The position numbers and the translations under genes were made by a program. Positions 1 through 12,750 of a stretch of 64,000 nucleotides of DNA are shown piece by piece. The notes beneath the pieces were generated by a model that saw only the letters and a program-made list of their open reading frames with translations, was not told the origin of the DNA and ran no database searches. Every line of letters begins with the position of its first letter. Position 1 is the first letter of the stretch. Source of the DNA: Diadophis punctatus similis (Eukaryota; Chordata; Lepidosauria; Squamata; Dipsadidae); assembly GCA_023053685.1 (NCBI GenBank), contig JALIGW010000013.1:17506501-17570500 (forward strand). The letters run 5' to 3'.

Positions 1-2700
1 GTTTAATAATAAATAAATACCAATAGATGAGGAGGGGAAAGAAGGAATCACACTTTGGGTTAAAACAAAATCAGCTTCCACATACTATAAATTAACATTG
101 TGAAGCATCAGAAAAAGCCCTAAGTCCTGAATTCCCCTAAAGTTGTAGCTCAATTGTTAGAGTCTAGTTCCTGCCATATTATTCAAAGACCCAACAGAGG
201 CTTCTATCCAAAAAGGATCAAGCTCTGCTATGCATGGATGTTTCTGAAGAAGTAAAAGTAGAAAGGCCAATTCTTCTTTTTTACTATCCAAAATTAGTGT
301 GTTATATTTGTTAGTTAACTGCAAAATGTTCAGTTTTAGTCCCATGGTGTTGTTTGGTAAAGGAAAGCACTGGTTGGTAGAGGCTCAACTAGGCAAATTT
401 AGAGCCCAGATCTAATGACTTTATAGGGAAGTAATTCCTTTGAAGTGCCAATTACCTGGCAATAAGCCCAATTTTACTTGTACTGTAGGAAAAAAATGTA
501 ATTAAAAGAAAAATAACAACATATTTTATAAATAAGAAAAAAAATTGGGGCAAACAGTTTTAGTCAATTTGTGTCCCAACATGTGTCAGATCAAGTATTT
601 GGGCTTGGCTTGTTATCTTAGCTCCAAGATGCTGCTGCTCCCTGGATAGTCACTTGGGCCTCCTTGAACAGCAATTAGGATTTTTTTCTGGGTAGGAGGA
701 TTCTGGACTTTAGCCAAGACTAAGTCAGTATTGTGAATGGAGGGGGTATAGAAGAAAACATATTGTCTGCCCTTGAAAGTCCTGAAGACAATATTATCTT
801 CCCATCTTCTATAAAACTTCTGTTAGAGGCTGGCTAGAAGATTAAGAAGGAACTATGTTTTTGTAAGACAAGGTTATGCTATAAAATCTATTACTTCTAA
901 ACTGTACATCCTGAATTTGTCTCTAAAGTGTGTAACTTTTCTTTTGCTGGTTAATATGCTTCTGAGTCTGCCACCATATAGCAAAAGGTGTTTATTACTT
1001 TATTACCAGTTTATCTATAGAAAAATAGATAGAAACAATATTTGGATGGGACAAAATCAGTTAAAATATTCAATGATGGCTGAAAGGATGGAAAGTGCAT
1101 GACAAAAAAAAAGAGATTAATTTTGTTAACTTCTCACCCTGGAAAGCCTTAATTCGTATATTTCATATAGTCATGCTTTCATTTCCCTATCCGGGCTTTT
1201 ATAAAAATACAGTTATATTTAATTACAGGAAAAAGTGGTAGCAGAAATCCTAAGAGGCAGCAATATGCTTTCTATTTATTAGGGTGCATCTAAGCCTATT
1301 GTCATCTATCCATTTTGGTTTTCCTTTTCACATTCAATGGTTTGCACCATGCATCAGTGGTTCATAGCATACCACAGTGCAGGCTGTTTGCCAAGCCTCA
1401 TCTTTCCAGAAAAGTGTCACTTAGTTATCCTTCTCCTTTCAATCAAAGCTTGATGTGGGCTGACTGTTCATGGCCTCTGGAAGATCTTTATATTTCCGGA
1501 AGGTAGGAGAGAAAGAAGAGGATCAGAATTATTATTAGGCAGAATACACTAGAGACTAATAAATTAAGGATGTGCAGTCTAAAGCACCCTCAAGAATATG
1601 ACAAGTTAAAGCTAATACAGAATTCATATGTGCATTCATTTTATTTATGACTGATGGATTCCTTTGTGATATGGCTCGGCAGTTACAGGTACTATCTATT
1701 TAAAAATGTGCATCAGGAGATGTGCTTGATAAATTATTTTGCATTTATGCTTGTTAACAGCACTGAATAGTACGGTAACATACCGGTTCACACTATAATA
1801 AATGGACACACTGCATATCAATATAAGTTTCTTTTTCTTTTATTACAATACATTGAAGATAATGGGTCAGACATTCTTTCACAATTAAAGCACTGTTTAT
1901 GTTTATTCTTATACTACAGTGCCTGTAATAGCTTATATTATTGAACTACAGATTTTTAAATAAATTTATGCCTGTAAAATCAACATATAAGCAATTTAAT
2001 TAAGAAGAAAGGTTCATATATTTTTTTCTCTTGGGATTGCATTTATAATAAATTGTTTACTTCAGTCTGTATTGGTAATGGACTTGGGTAATGTAGAGGT
2101 GTCCCATTCTGGAATCAGATAGTTAGATAAGCTTGTAACTTTATTTTGTAAGGTTTTTAATATTCATGTTGTACTTTTTTTAAGAAAAAGGATTTTGGTT
2201 TAAGGAAACTACCATTTTTAGAATAATTATTTTCCTAATCTGAGTTAAATTCAGACTGCTCAGGGCAAACTGATACATGAAGTCAAACTTTAGCATCAAT
2301 ACAGATGAAAGATTTTTTCAAGATCCAGCATCTACCGATAATTGGAGATTAAGGTTGGTAGTCAAGGGCAGGCACACATGTATATGCTCAAACACAAATA
2401 TAAAGTCACTGGACCCCGCTCACCTTGTCATTTCTAACAAGGTGCATCAGATGATTAACTATCTAGCAGAACAGATAATTGAAAGGGTCTTTCCTGCTGA
2501 TGAAAACCTAACCTCAGCTCCTAAAGTGTTTATTTAAGTGAGCAGTGTCATTTTAATTTATGCAATTGAGGGATATGCTGGGATTGGACTTTTTTAAAAA
2601 GCTGTCAGCCTTCCTTGAATAACAAGGATAGCAGATAGGGAATCCCAGAACAGTAGGCTAGACTTAAGAGAGAACTAGAACTAGAGCTAGAGAAATAGAA
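1..2700. other. Upstream flanking sequence, no gene recognised
   Basis: AT-rich, high-complexity sequence upstream of the AFF3 CpG island. Open frames here are short (under 90 codons), lack splice or domain context and resemble no family I know. I see no clear repeat, RNA gene or promoter in it. Confidence 0.6.
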
Positions 2701-2929
<229 letters not shown>

Positions 2930-3020
2930 TAGAAGACACTTCAAACTTGCTGTCTCAAAATCTATGTGCACATGATGCTTGAGTCACAGGAACAGAAGGA
3001 CCCTCAGAGATGTTCTAATT

Positions 3021-3421
3021 CAGGGGTGTGAAACTCGATTTCATTGAGGGCTGCATCAGGGTTGTTTGACCTTGGGGGAGCCGGGGGGGGGGCATGGCCA
3101 GCTCGATGTCACTTGTGTGATCAAATGCCACTTTTGCTAGTAGTTTGTTTTGCTAGCACTCTGCCAGCAAAAACAGAGCTTGGGAGGGGCGTGCATGGCC
3201 CTCCCGGTCTGTTTTTGGCTGTGACTGCCTCCTGCAGCCCTCTGCCAGTGAAAAGAGATTGGAAGGGGCGCACGTGGCCCTCCCGAGCTGTTTTTGCTGG
3301 CAGAGGTACCGCGGGACAGTCCTTCGCTGTTTCCAGGGCGGTACTGTGGGCCAGATCTAAGCACCCTGAGGGCCAGATCTGGCTCACGGGGGGGGGGGGG
3401 GGCTTGAGTTTGAAACCCCTA
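3021..3421 (+). mobile_element. Non-autonomous hAT-type element, 401 bp, 8-bp TSD
   Basis: The left end begins CAGGGGTGTGAAACTCGA and the right end is its inverse (GAGTTTGAAACCCCTA, last base mutated). Both sides carry the exact 8-bp duplication TTCTAATT (3013-3020 and 3422-3429), as hAT transposases make. The interior is GC-rich with a poly-G run near 3389-3402 and has no transposase. The same family occurs in the opposite orientation at 56577-56937. Confidence 0.9.
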
Positions 3422-3429
3422 TTCTAATT

Positions 3430-4015
3430 CAACCCTCTGCCCAGGCCAGGCATTCTCAGATTTTCTTTTTTAGTTTAAACATACTCAGTTGTTCACAGGA
3501 TTTAGCTTCTATATTTGTTGCTTTTCTCTGGACTCTTTCCAATTCCTCAGCACCACTCTGGTGTTGCCGTGACCCAAAACTAGACACAATGTTCCAGATG
3601 CTGCAGTCTGATTGATGTCTGTAGAGTGTGATCTTGACAAGTAACCTGGAGTTCTTCCTTCCTTGAATACTGCTCCAAAGTACCAATTCACACATCTGAG
3701 GACTATTTGGACTATTAATTTGCCTAGCTAATGATTCCCTCCTTCAGTCATGTCCACACACTCTGTCCAAAACATGCTTATGCGTTATTATTTGCTTCTT
3801 TGCAGCTTGATGGGGGCACTTAGGAAAGGTGGATGGGGTAAGCTCTGGGGTTCTTTAGCTTGCCCTGCTGTCTCCCAATTTAAAGGTCAAATGTTCTATT
3901 TGTCCCAGAAGAGGGACAAATATTTGAGAGGGCCAGGGTAGAGAAGGATGCCTGAGAAAGCAAAGGTCACCTTAATCAATCCCGCTCCTTTCCCTTTCCT
4001 TCCTCTTCGACACAA
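3430..4015. other. Promoter-proximal flank, nothing recognised
   Basis: Mixed-composition sequence between the hAT-type element and the CpG island. No gene or repeat is recognised. Short open frames have no supporting features. Confidence 0.5.
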
Positions 4016-4019
4016 CCCT

Positions 4020-4790
4020 TTCTCCTGAACGAAGACGGCTTTGCCACCGTCGGCGGCTGAGGCATGCGTATTTTCAGTGGCATTTAAACAAAACAAAACA
4101 AAACAAAAAAACCCATCACGAGAGCCGAAGTCGAGGCAAGGAAACAAAAGCGGGCAGAGGCTGATACTCGCGGCGCCTCAGCTCGGTTTGTTTATTTTTC
4201 GAGCCACCCCCGAAGAGCCGCCGGGAGCTTCTCCTGCAGCAGCCTGAGCGAGCGCGCCAGCCTGAGCGAGTCACACGCTGCATACACGCATCCCCGCGCT
4301 GGGCCGAGAGAGCGGGCGGGCGAGAGGGGGGGTGGAGGAGGAGGGGAAAGGGAAGCGAGAGAGGCGACAGGCGGTTGAGGGAGAAGAAGCGCGCCGAAGA
4401 AGAGCGCCGGCCGCGGGCCGAGAGAGGGAAGGTGAGGGGGGGGGGAGAGACACCTCCGGCCGCTGCGTCTTTCTCTAGCCGAGAAAGAGGCGGGCGGCGA
4501 GGGAGGGGCCGCGCGAGCTCCGGCTCCCCGCTGTGCGCCCACCCGCGGCGCAGCGAAGAGGCACCGTGGCCGCCGCGCGGCTGCAGCTGAGCGGCGCTGA
4601 GATCTTCCAGCTCCCTCGGTTTCACCATGGACAGCTTCGATTTGGCGCTTCTGCAGGAGTGGGACCTGGATTCTCTGTGGTAAGGCTGGGCTCCGCATTG
4701 AGAGCGCTGCGTTTTCCCACTTCGGGTGCCGGAGTTCCGAAAGAGCCGCGGGAATGGGCTGCTCCAATCCTGTAACGCGCCACGTTGGGA
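4020..4790 (+). promoter_or_regulatory. CpG island: probable AFF3 promoter and 5' UTR
   Basis: A sharp change to GC-rich, CpG-dense sequence in an otherwise AT-rich window, ending just past the first coding exon. It holds purine-rich G-runs (for example 4322-4352 and 4431-4446) and alternating CG-rich motifs, with no obvious TATA box close to the ATG, as expected for a dispersed CpG-island promoter. The transcription start cannot be fixed from sequence; a (CAAAA)-rich stretch at 4088-4110 may lie upstream of it or in the 5' UTR. Long open frames on the opposite strand are by-products of GC content. In humans, AFF3 has a CGG-repeat locus (fragile site FRA2A); here the only similar motif is two CGG units near 4050. 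Confidence 0.85.
4627..4679 (+). CDS. AFF3: AFF3 first coding exon (start codon to donor)
   Basis: The ATG at 4627 follows TTCACC and opens a frame reading MDSFDLALLQEWDLDSL, the N-terminus characteristic of AFF3/LAF4. AFF2 starts differently (MDLFDF...). The coding part is 53 nt, ending after TG of a split codon at a strong donor GTAAGG (intron starts at 4680). If the donor is not used, the frame stops two codons later. AFF family proteins are nuclear scaffolds of super elongation complexes that bind P-TEFb through the N-terminus; AFF3 is a lymphoid and neural transcriptional regulator. The exon lies in the CpG island, so the promoter is immediately upstream. Additional upstream non-coding exons are possible but not visible. 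Confidence 0.95.
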
Positions 4791-7700
4791 ATGGGTTTTA
4801 GTAGTGTTATTCTAGTGTTCTTACGAGTACTAAAGATGCAGTAACGGTACGAAGAAGGGTAAAATGACGGAGCCTTATTGCATGTCGTATTTTCGTTTGT
4901 AGTGATATTCTTCAAAACTCCCTTTATGGGGGCTGAGTTGGGCAACTGCACCCCTCAGTTTCTTGTGCTCCCACTCTTTTCATTTGCAATTTCCCTCTTC
5001 TGCAGTTCTGCTATTCTCCCGCCTCCCTCTAAACTATTCACCTCTTTCTCCGTCTTCTTTCGGGGCAAGTTCCCCAGGGCTTCCCCCCCCCCCCCATCCC
5101 CGTGCGCGTTTATGTCTTCCCGTTTTCCCTTCTTTCCTTGGAAACACCTTGGTTTTCTCTGCCCGATCCCACCCCCCGCCTGTTCCGCCTTCTGCTTTTG
5201 GAGTCATTGTCCCCCTTTTTTCCGGCTTAGACTCTGCTCCCCAGCCTGACCCGCGTCTTCACCTGGATTTCTCCTGGTGACAATAAATATTGAAATTGCT
5301 GCATTTCCAAGCGACATCTGGCAGCAGTCAGAAACCATTTCTAGAAATATCATTAACCAGGTGGAAATTTCTTCCCTCTCGTTGTCATTCAAGGGGCCAG
5401 CCTTCACAAGCGAATGCCTCCAGTACAGTAATTGCAACTGATGGCATTTAGCATATGGGCACCCTTAGCTCATTCCCTCTCGCCCTATAATTACAGTAAT
5501 GCATTGCTGTGAGTTAGCCTTGATCGGTGTGTGTGGATGTTGTTTATGCATCTCAGGTACTTTTTGCAACTACTGGGTGCCACTTCAGTCTGTGCCAGCT
5601 TTCCTGTTGATTATAGCCTTTATGGCTTAACCTTTTGTGTGTGCTTCTAGGAGGAAGTAAGTACATCATATGGTTAAATGAATGATTATTTATGTTCTGA
5701 GTTTAAAGAAGCACAATATGCATTCGTTTAAAATTCCTATTACATATGTCCTAAGTCACTATTGATTGCCATAATCCCTATTCTCTTTTTGCAAGGAAGC
5801 TGTTCAGAAGATACAGTTATTCTGATATGCAGATATTTCTATGTTTAGTGTAATTGGGATGATGGAGTTGTTTTGCTGAAAAATAGTTTGTAGTTTTGTC
5901 TCAGGTTTAGGAATTGTGGAAATATCTCATTGACAATACATACAGTATGTTCAAATCTATCTGTCTGTTCATCCATCCATCCATCCATCTTTAGGTGATG
6001 TGGTTCTTGTCTGAACATTATGCATTCTGTCAAAATTTGCAGGACAGATAAGACTGGCAGTGAGTTTTCTATGGAAAAAAGATATTGTGATTGTGCTATA
6101 TAAGCTCCGCTAATACTGAATACTGCAAATTGAGAAATGGCTTACTGAAAAGTTTAAATCTTAAATGTAAATGGGCTATGCAATACATTACAAACGGAGT
6201 TGTACATTACAATTACTAATGAGTTAGAGGTATTGGATTCTAGAAATATAGCCCCTGATAATGGATACATTCTATACATATTACTCTTGATTTTAATGAA
6301 TAGATATAATCAATAATTTGCTACCAGGCTATAAATGTCTTTATAACTTTACTAGTAGACTGTGACTGTGATAATGTTATCAGGTTCAATGCTTGTTTTG
6401 GAACTAAACCATTGTATTGCTTTCTTTTTAATGTATGTAGGCCAATTCAGTCTTGAATATTCCATAAAAAACAGAATGGCTTGATTATCTGGACTGAAGA
6501 ATATAATAGGACCAAAAACCCCCTTAATTTCCTTTACTGTGGAAATTAGCTATTTCTTTGGCATAATTAGTATTTAAAGAAATCTGGCAAAAATATTGGG
6601 AGACTACCGGTAAATGCATTTGGTACATTTAATTTTCAATATTTTTTCATAAGCTTAATGATTAATTTTAGTGTTACCTATTTGCACTAATGTTAAAAAG
6701 TTAGCCTTCAATAAATACTGTGGATTTGTCTAGAGAGTAACTTTAAGAGAACTGTACAAAAATATCTATTATTTTTGTTTGGAGATAAGATTTATATGGT
6801 TGCAGATATTGTCACCGATTTATTATGCTCAACAGTAAGCAGTGTGTTATATCCTGAGAATGGCATAATTAGTTTGAGATGGGATTTACATGGAAAATAT
6901 TAACATTCTGTATTTTACTGATTAGCCTTGGTTTTTAATTGCCAAGCATTTCATTGTGTTTCGTCAGTTTGGTCAGAGGCTGTTTTGGTCAGTGATTTTA
7001 AGATTAATTGAGAGAATAGTTATGTTTTACAAACATTGGTGAAAGTGGACACTTTGAAGCATGAATATTGATAACATCATATCTTCATCACAGGATGACC
7101 TGTATGAAACAGAAAACTGCAAGCTTCTTGTGATTGGAGGCCTTATGCCACATTGTGCATTCTTTCTCTCCATCCTTTCCTTTTTTAGCGAGCAATTGGG
7201 TTATTGAAATTTACAGAATTTCTGTCACTTCCATCCCTCCAATAAACTTGATCAAGATGTTTTAGGTATAATAACATTGTTTTATTCTTTCTAAAAATTA
7301 TTTGTTATTGCAAATAAGAAAAATACACATTTAGATCAATACCCAACATTCTTGGGTAGCAACAGTAAACCATTGCATTTTGGACTGTATTTACAATGAT
7401 TTGGTTGCTCATTTAGTAGTGTGAGGAAGACTATTTGATGACTACTTTACTTAAAAATGTAAGGTTTGATAGCCATTTATACAATTTTAAAGATTAAATA
7501 AAAATGGTTAACCTAACGATGTTCTTATGGGATGAAGAAATGAATGGCAACATGAGAAAACTATTTGTTGCTTACCAGAAAGACATAACATATTTTTATA
7601 ATAAAGATTGTATCACTATTATTGATGCATAATATAGACATGTACACATTTTGTAAGGATGTTGTTACTGCAAATAATTCCTCTTACTGATGTCCTGTTT

Positions 7701-8760
7701 CTCCAATAATATTCCAGCTGGAGGATATTGCTCGTAAATACATTTGTGCTGAAATTGCTGTATTTTTTTGGAATTCACATAATGCGTAAAATGTAGTACA
7801 TGTATAACCTGTTGTTTAGGTTGCTTATACTTTGAGATAATGTAAATAATAGTCCATCAATGACCAGTAGTATAATTAATCCCAAGAAACACTTAGAGCA
7901 ATATAATGCACTTTGTGTATTTTCTGTATCCATTAAAAAAAGTGTATAATGTGCAGTTAGTTTGCAATCAATTCACTACATTTTTCATTGACATAGCAAT
8001 AATATGTTGTTGGGGAAGCAGCTTTTTATTTGGCTGCACTCTAAATGCACTTTACTGCATCTACAATTGTGTTTATACAAGACAAAACAAGCTGAGAATC
8101 TTGCAAAATTACTGTAAATCAGATTGTATTTAATGAAAATATCTCTGTTTGAAGACTATCTTAGGGCCCTTTTAAAAAGGCAAGGTAATTCACAAATGCA
8201 AATGTATTATACACACATAATGTATTGTGTGTGTATTTGTGTGCCATTTGGATATTTATTTTTTCAGTATTCTTTTATGGCTGCTTATAAAACTTTGGAA
8301 TGAAGATTGTTACCATTAAAATCTGCAAGTACTTTATGCTTTATTTATACCAATTAAAGTAAAAGATAAGACATGATAAGACTTTCTGAGAAGATGAAGA
8401 ACATAAATGAGATTTGAATCTTTTGTCCTGCTGGTTGAAAATTGTGGGAATGAGTGAGTTCAGATTAGACTGAAGGAATTCCACTCTGAAATCTGGAAAG
8501 TTGCTGCTAATCAGTGTGTCCAGTACTGAGTTAGACAATTCAGTCATTAAGGCAGCTTGCCGTAATATTTGAAGAATCAAGAAAGTAAAGTGCATGAAGG
8601 GCGAAAATGCTGGTTTTTATCATTTCAGACTCTAAGCATGTGATAGAATATTTTTCCATTATGTATCTTCCCAGAAGCCCTCTGTAAGAAAAAGCACATC
8701 TGGGAGGGATGCTAAAAATAACAATCCCATATTAAAGTTCCTGGTAAACTTCAATATGGT
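4791..8760. other. Intron 1, repeat-poor unique sequence
   Basis: About 4 kb of AT-rich, high-complexity sequence with no recognisable transposon and only short simple runs (a CATC run near 5970-5990, a pyrimidine-rich stretch 4960-5240). The part at 5281-5660 is the least repetitive and could be conserved non-coding DNA, but this is inference only. Confidence 0.5.
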
Positions 8761-8786
8761 TTATTTATTTATTAAATTTATATTAT

Positions 8787-9660
8787 ACAATTAGACGTAC
8801 GACAAGGTGATACAAAATCACCTATCTTTTTCTCAGCCTGCCTTGAAGAAGTATTTTGCAAACTAGATTGGGCAAAAATGGAATTAAAATCAATGGTTCC
8901 AATTTAAACCACTTAAGATTTGCAGATGTTGTTTTCTTCACAAGACCCAGAAGAGCTACAAAGACACATACAAGAGCTACACAATGCAGGAGAACCATTT
9001 GGCTTAAAAATAAACCTGAAAAAGAGCCAGGTTATGTTTAATAAATTCACCAAAGAAAGAAAAAAAATTATATCGGGAGAAGAACTAGACATAGTAGACC
9101 ACTATATATGGCCATGGCCAACGGATTTCAATGGAAGGTGATGCAAAAAAGGAAATAGAATGGTGTGTTAAATGTGATTGGCAGGCATTTGGCAAGTTAA
9201 ACGTAATTTTCAAGAACAACCTCCCTCTATGCCTGAAAAGAAAAGTTTTCGATCAGTGTGTGCTACCTGTTCTAATATATGCCAGTGAAACATGGACACT
9301 CACAATCGATACAAAAGCTATGAGTGGTTCAAAGAGCCATGGAAAAATACATGCTCAGCATTACAAGACAAGATAGAAAGACCTGCATGTGGATTAAAGA
9401 ACAAATGATGAAAATATACGATGCCATCAAAAGAGTAAAAGAATTGAAATTGAAATGGGCTGGTCACATAGCAAGAAGAACTGATGGCAGATGGACTAAG
9501 GCAGTCATAGAATGGATTCCACTTGACAAAAAGCGTCCACAAAAGAAACCTAAAACAAAATGGAGCGACGACATCACCAAGTATTGCGAGCCCAAAGGAA
9601 AGCTCAAGACCATATTGGTTAGAAACATGCGGAAGGGGCCTTCATTCTGCAGTGGATAGA
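8787..9660 (+). pseudogene. RTE-type LINE reverse-transcriptase remnant
   Basis: Several frames on the + strand together read as the C-terminal half of an RTE-clade reverse transcriptase. In order: VRQGDTKSPIFFSACLEEVF, LRFADVVF (decayed YADD box), AGEPFGLKINLKKSQVMFN, YASETWTL, and WAGHIARRTDGRWTKAV with a downstream PKTKWSDDI. The frame changes at least three times and stops are present, so it is dead. The 5' half with the endonuclease is missing. The same domain order is found in Bov-B, but the sequence differs clearly from the Bov-B copy at 45420-46560, so it is another RTE lineage or a far older copy. Confidence 0.85.
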
Positions 9661-10341
9661 CAATGGCTAGAATAATGATTAAATTTATATACCTCCCAAG
9701 TCCCAATGTTTGTTGGTGGTTCACATTAAAAAGAAGAACAAATACAGTAAAAGATTAGAATAAGATAATACTTTTATTAATAAAGCTTATTTTTTTAAAT
9801 GTAAGAAATTTCTGCCAATGCTTATGACAGTGCAATGATCTTCCACTTTAGAATAAATAATATTTATCTTTAACAATACAAATAGTTAAAGGAAATTTAT
9901 TTAGGAAATTTGTTTGTTTACTTGATCACCATTTTATGGACAATTCCAGGAAGTGAACTACATATACATGAGAGCATATTGGTTACCTCTTTTTGTTAGC
10001 CTTGAAGAACTAAGTTCCTTATCTTCCATTCTCTGTTCCTTGTGTAGCTTAAGTATAAAAAGACAAAATATGGGATGAGTGGAAGACTGAGATATCTTTT
10101 TAATTTGAGTTTTCGTTTTAATTTTCTGAGTTGCTCTGAAAGATAGTAAGAAAATCAGGATTAAAATGTTATAAAAGTAAATAGGTTAGATTTTCTTAGA
10201 TTTTGAGGTCCTGGTCCTGGAAAATAAATTAGTGATAATTCACATTTCTCAGTGATTCTGGCGAGGCTACTGTATTCATAACAAACTTTGGTATCAACCC
10301 ACCATTTCTTCCTTTATTGCTCCTCATTACATAGTCTAAAC
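9661..10341. other. Intron 1 unique sequence
   Basis: AT-rich sequence following the RTE remnant. No gene, RNA or clear repeat seen. Confidence 0.45.
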
Positions 10342-10459
10342 CAGAGTTTCTCACCTATGGCAACTTTAAAATGGGTGGATTTTAGCTTCTATGGCTGACT
10401 GGGGAATTCTAGGAATTGAAGTCCACCCATCTTAAAGTTGCCAAGTTTGAGAAATGCTG
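10342..10459. mobile_element. Small palindromic hAT-like MITE, 118 bp
   Basis: Starts CAGAGTTTCTCACC and ends GTTTGAGAAATGCTG, with the two halves being inverted repeats (ATGGCAACTTTAAAATGGG against CCCATCTTAAAGTTGCCA). Flanks GTCTAAAC and GTCTAGAA agree at 6 of 8 positions, compatible with an old 8-bp duplication. A partial relative lies at 45001-45060. Confidence 0.75.
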
Positions 10460-12667
10460 GTCTAGAAGAACATATAGGATGTAGGTTTTAAAACCAGTTT
10501 TTATTTTATCTTGAAGTATGTAAAACATTGTGTAAACCTTTCATAATAAATGGTTGTATTTTTAAATACATTAAAAAAGATGACAAACATGGAATAAATT
10601 AAAAGATGCATTAAGGAGGCTCTGAGGATTTTACCCCACTAATCATTGCCGACTATAAAGGGCGGTGCTTTTCTCAGTTTCAGATGCAATACTTTTATAA
10701 AAAATATCCTGTCTGTACTTTCAGTGTGCGTGCATGCACACTCACACACAAGATAATTCTATCGTTCCTAGCCTCTCATTCACAATGAGTTCTTGAGTTC
10801 AGGAATGTTATGTTTCAAAAACAGAAACCTTTAGCAGGATTAGGTAAGGTAAATACCAAATTACACAATGATACACCAGATTGATTTAATTATTATTATA
10901 GGTATATATTTCCTTTTATTATAACATTATGAAACAGTCAAAAATGTAAATTTCTTAGTTGATAATAAGGCTAAGGCTACTGTTGTCTTATGACCTTTAG
11001 ATTTCTCTTCAGAAATAGAGTATGGTGCAAATAAGGACATTCATGATTTTGTGAAGGTTTCCAATTTGTTGGACAGCTCTTAATTTAGCATTGGCAGACA
11101 GAGACTACTGCTGTCAGAATGTATTTTATTGACATTTTGTTAGCTATGCTGTATGTTGACCTTTGACAAAAAGCCACAGCTGCCATATATCTTGCAGACC
11201 CTGAAAGAGAAAGGGAAAAAGGTATGTTTCTTTTTCTCGTACTTGCAAGAGAAACAAAGCAAAATAAATAATATGAATTCTAAAACCATTTTAGAACAGA
11301 GAAGAAACTGAGATTGCAGTCCTAGAATAAGGTAGTGCTCTTTGTAGGTATGCATATACATTTGACTTCAGTTGTAATATTGATGCATCCCAATATTCTT
11401 AATTTTCCCAGCAGGGGATTAACCAGAACTTCAAAGCAATTATTATATTTGATAAATATTTTAACATACAATGGTTTTCCTTGACACAAAGCAACTTTTA
11501 CAATATGTTTAATTTGCAGTGAAAAGTAAGCATGGAATAGGGCTGTGCAAAACCATTAAAATGTGTATTTGAATACACAGAATCACACATGAAGCAGGTT
11601 TTTATTATTAAAATAGTGCAGCTTTGTGGGGGTGGCTGGCTTGGCTGATTCAGAAGCTGCTTCCAGCTGTCTCCATGTATAGCTACTTCACCTTGCTGAG
11701 AAAGTATTGAACAAAATATCCAAGAATAATACTAGATTTGGATTAAAAAAGGATGGCTTTCGAGAAAAGAAGGGAAATCATATTGAAATACATACTCAAT
11801 ATGCATAGACTTGCATTACAGTATATATCCAGAAATTAGGGAATGCAAAAAAAAAGAGATGTAGTTCAGACATTTTTTTAAAAAATATAAAACATCCCCA
11901 GATCCATGCATACTTTCTATATTGAGAGGTCGATATATTTTACATTTTTAATATAAAAGCATGTTTTAAAAGAAATTTGTTCTTAATGAACAAATGATGA
12001 TACTTTCTAGCACTAGAGTGTATTTGGACATCAGCATTAAGTGTGGGATGATGTGTCCCAAAGCCCAAAGCACATAGAGACTATCCCTAAGGATGGGCTC
12101 CAGCATGAGTCCGAAAGCTCGGAAGACAAAATCTCTGGTCCTGGTGACCAACCTAGATTGGATCCTGATGTGTCTTTTCCTTGACAGCTTGCTGGGACTG
12201 GAGGATGTAAGCAAATGAATAAGGGAAAAGAAAATGTCAGAGAGGGAAATAGAATATTGGCTTAAAAACATAGAAATGTGTTCTGTGGTAGAAGTTTCTA
12301 TTCCTGAATGAAGAAAGAAAAGGTCAGGAAATATAATAGTCAGTTGTTTTATTAAATATATAAAAATGTCATGTTTTTAAAATCACATTACTCGATTAAT
12401 AATTTGTTCTTTCATGTCATGTTTAAAATTCAAGATAAACATCACTAATTTATATAGTGATGCTCTAATTATATGTAGAGCAGTGTTGTATCATAATAAT
12501 TTTAAAACATTTCATAGTAAAAAATGTGTGAAATGTGATCATTAATGCCACCAAAAGAAACCAGTCTTTTCCCACATATTAAGTTCGTTTAAAATTTAGT
12601 TGAAACCGCAATTATTGCTTAATTAATAGGTTTATTTGAATCTGTTACTGCTTTCTGTAATATATGG
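10460..12667. other. Intron 1 sequence, mostly unique
   Basis: AT-rich sequence with short CA runs (10736-10751). A stretch at 12030-12190 contains a short hairpin (GAGTCCGAAAGCTC) and resembles dispersed repeat tails that I cannot assign with confidence. No coding capacity seen. Confidence 0.45.
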
Positions 12668-12750
12668 CAGAGGTGCCCAACCCCCGGGCCATGGACTGGT
12701 GCTGGTCTGTGGCCTGTTAGGAACTGGGCTGCACAGCTGGAGGTGAGTGG
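12668..12750 (+). mobile_element. Left part of a hAT-like element split by later insertions
   Basis: Begins CAGAGGTGCCCAACCCCC, the inverse of the right end at 17178 (GGTTGGGGACCACTG). It runs to GAGTGG at 12745-12750, where a CR1 3' end begins. Flank ATATATGG (12660-12667) matches CTATATGG (17179-17186) at 7 of 8 positions. Confidence 0.88.

Noticed and set aside
2277..2537. An 86-codon + frame considered as a small gene
   Set aside because: No recognisable family, no promoter or splice context, and length is within expectation for random frames.
3044..3427. A 127-codon + frame and minus frames of similar length
   Set aside because: They lie wholly inside a non-autonomous hAT-type element with an exact target duplication; no domain is recognised.
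4116..4767. Minus-strand frames of 170 and 191 codons over the CpG island
   Set aside because: GC-rich antisense shadows of the AFF3 5' UTR and exon 1; low-complexity Pro/Arg/Ser composition and no splice support.
12100..12190. Hairpin GAGTCCGAAAGCTC considered as a hammerhead ribozyme from a Penelope-like element
   Set aside because: The CTGATGA and GAAAC core motifs needed for a hammerhead are not both present.
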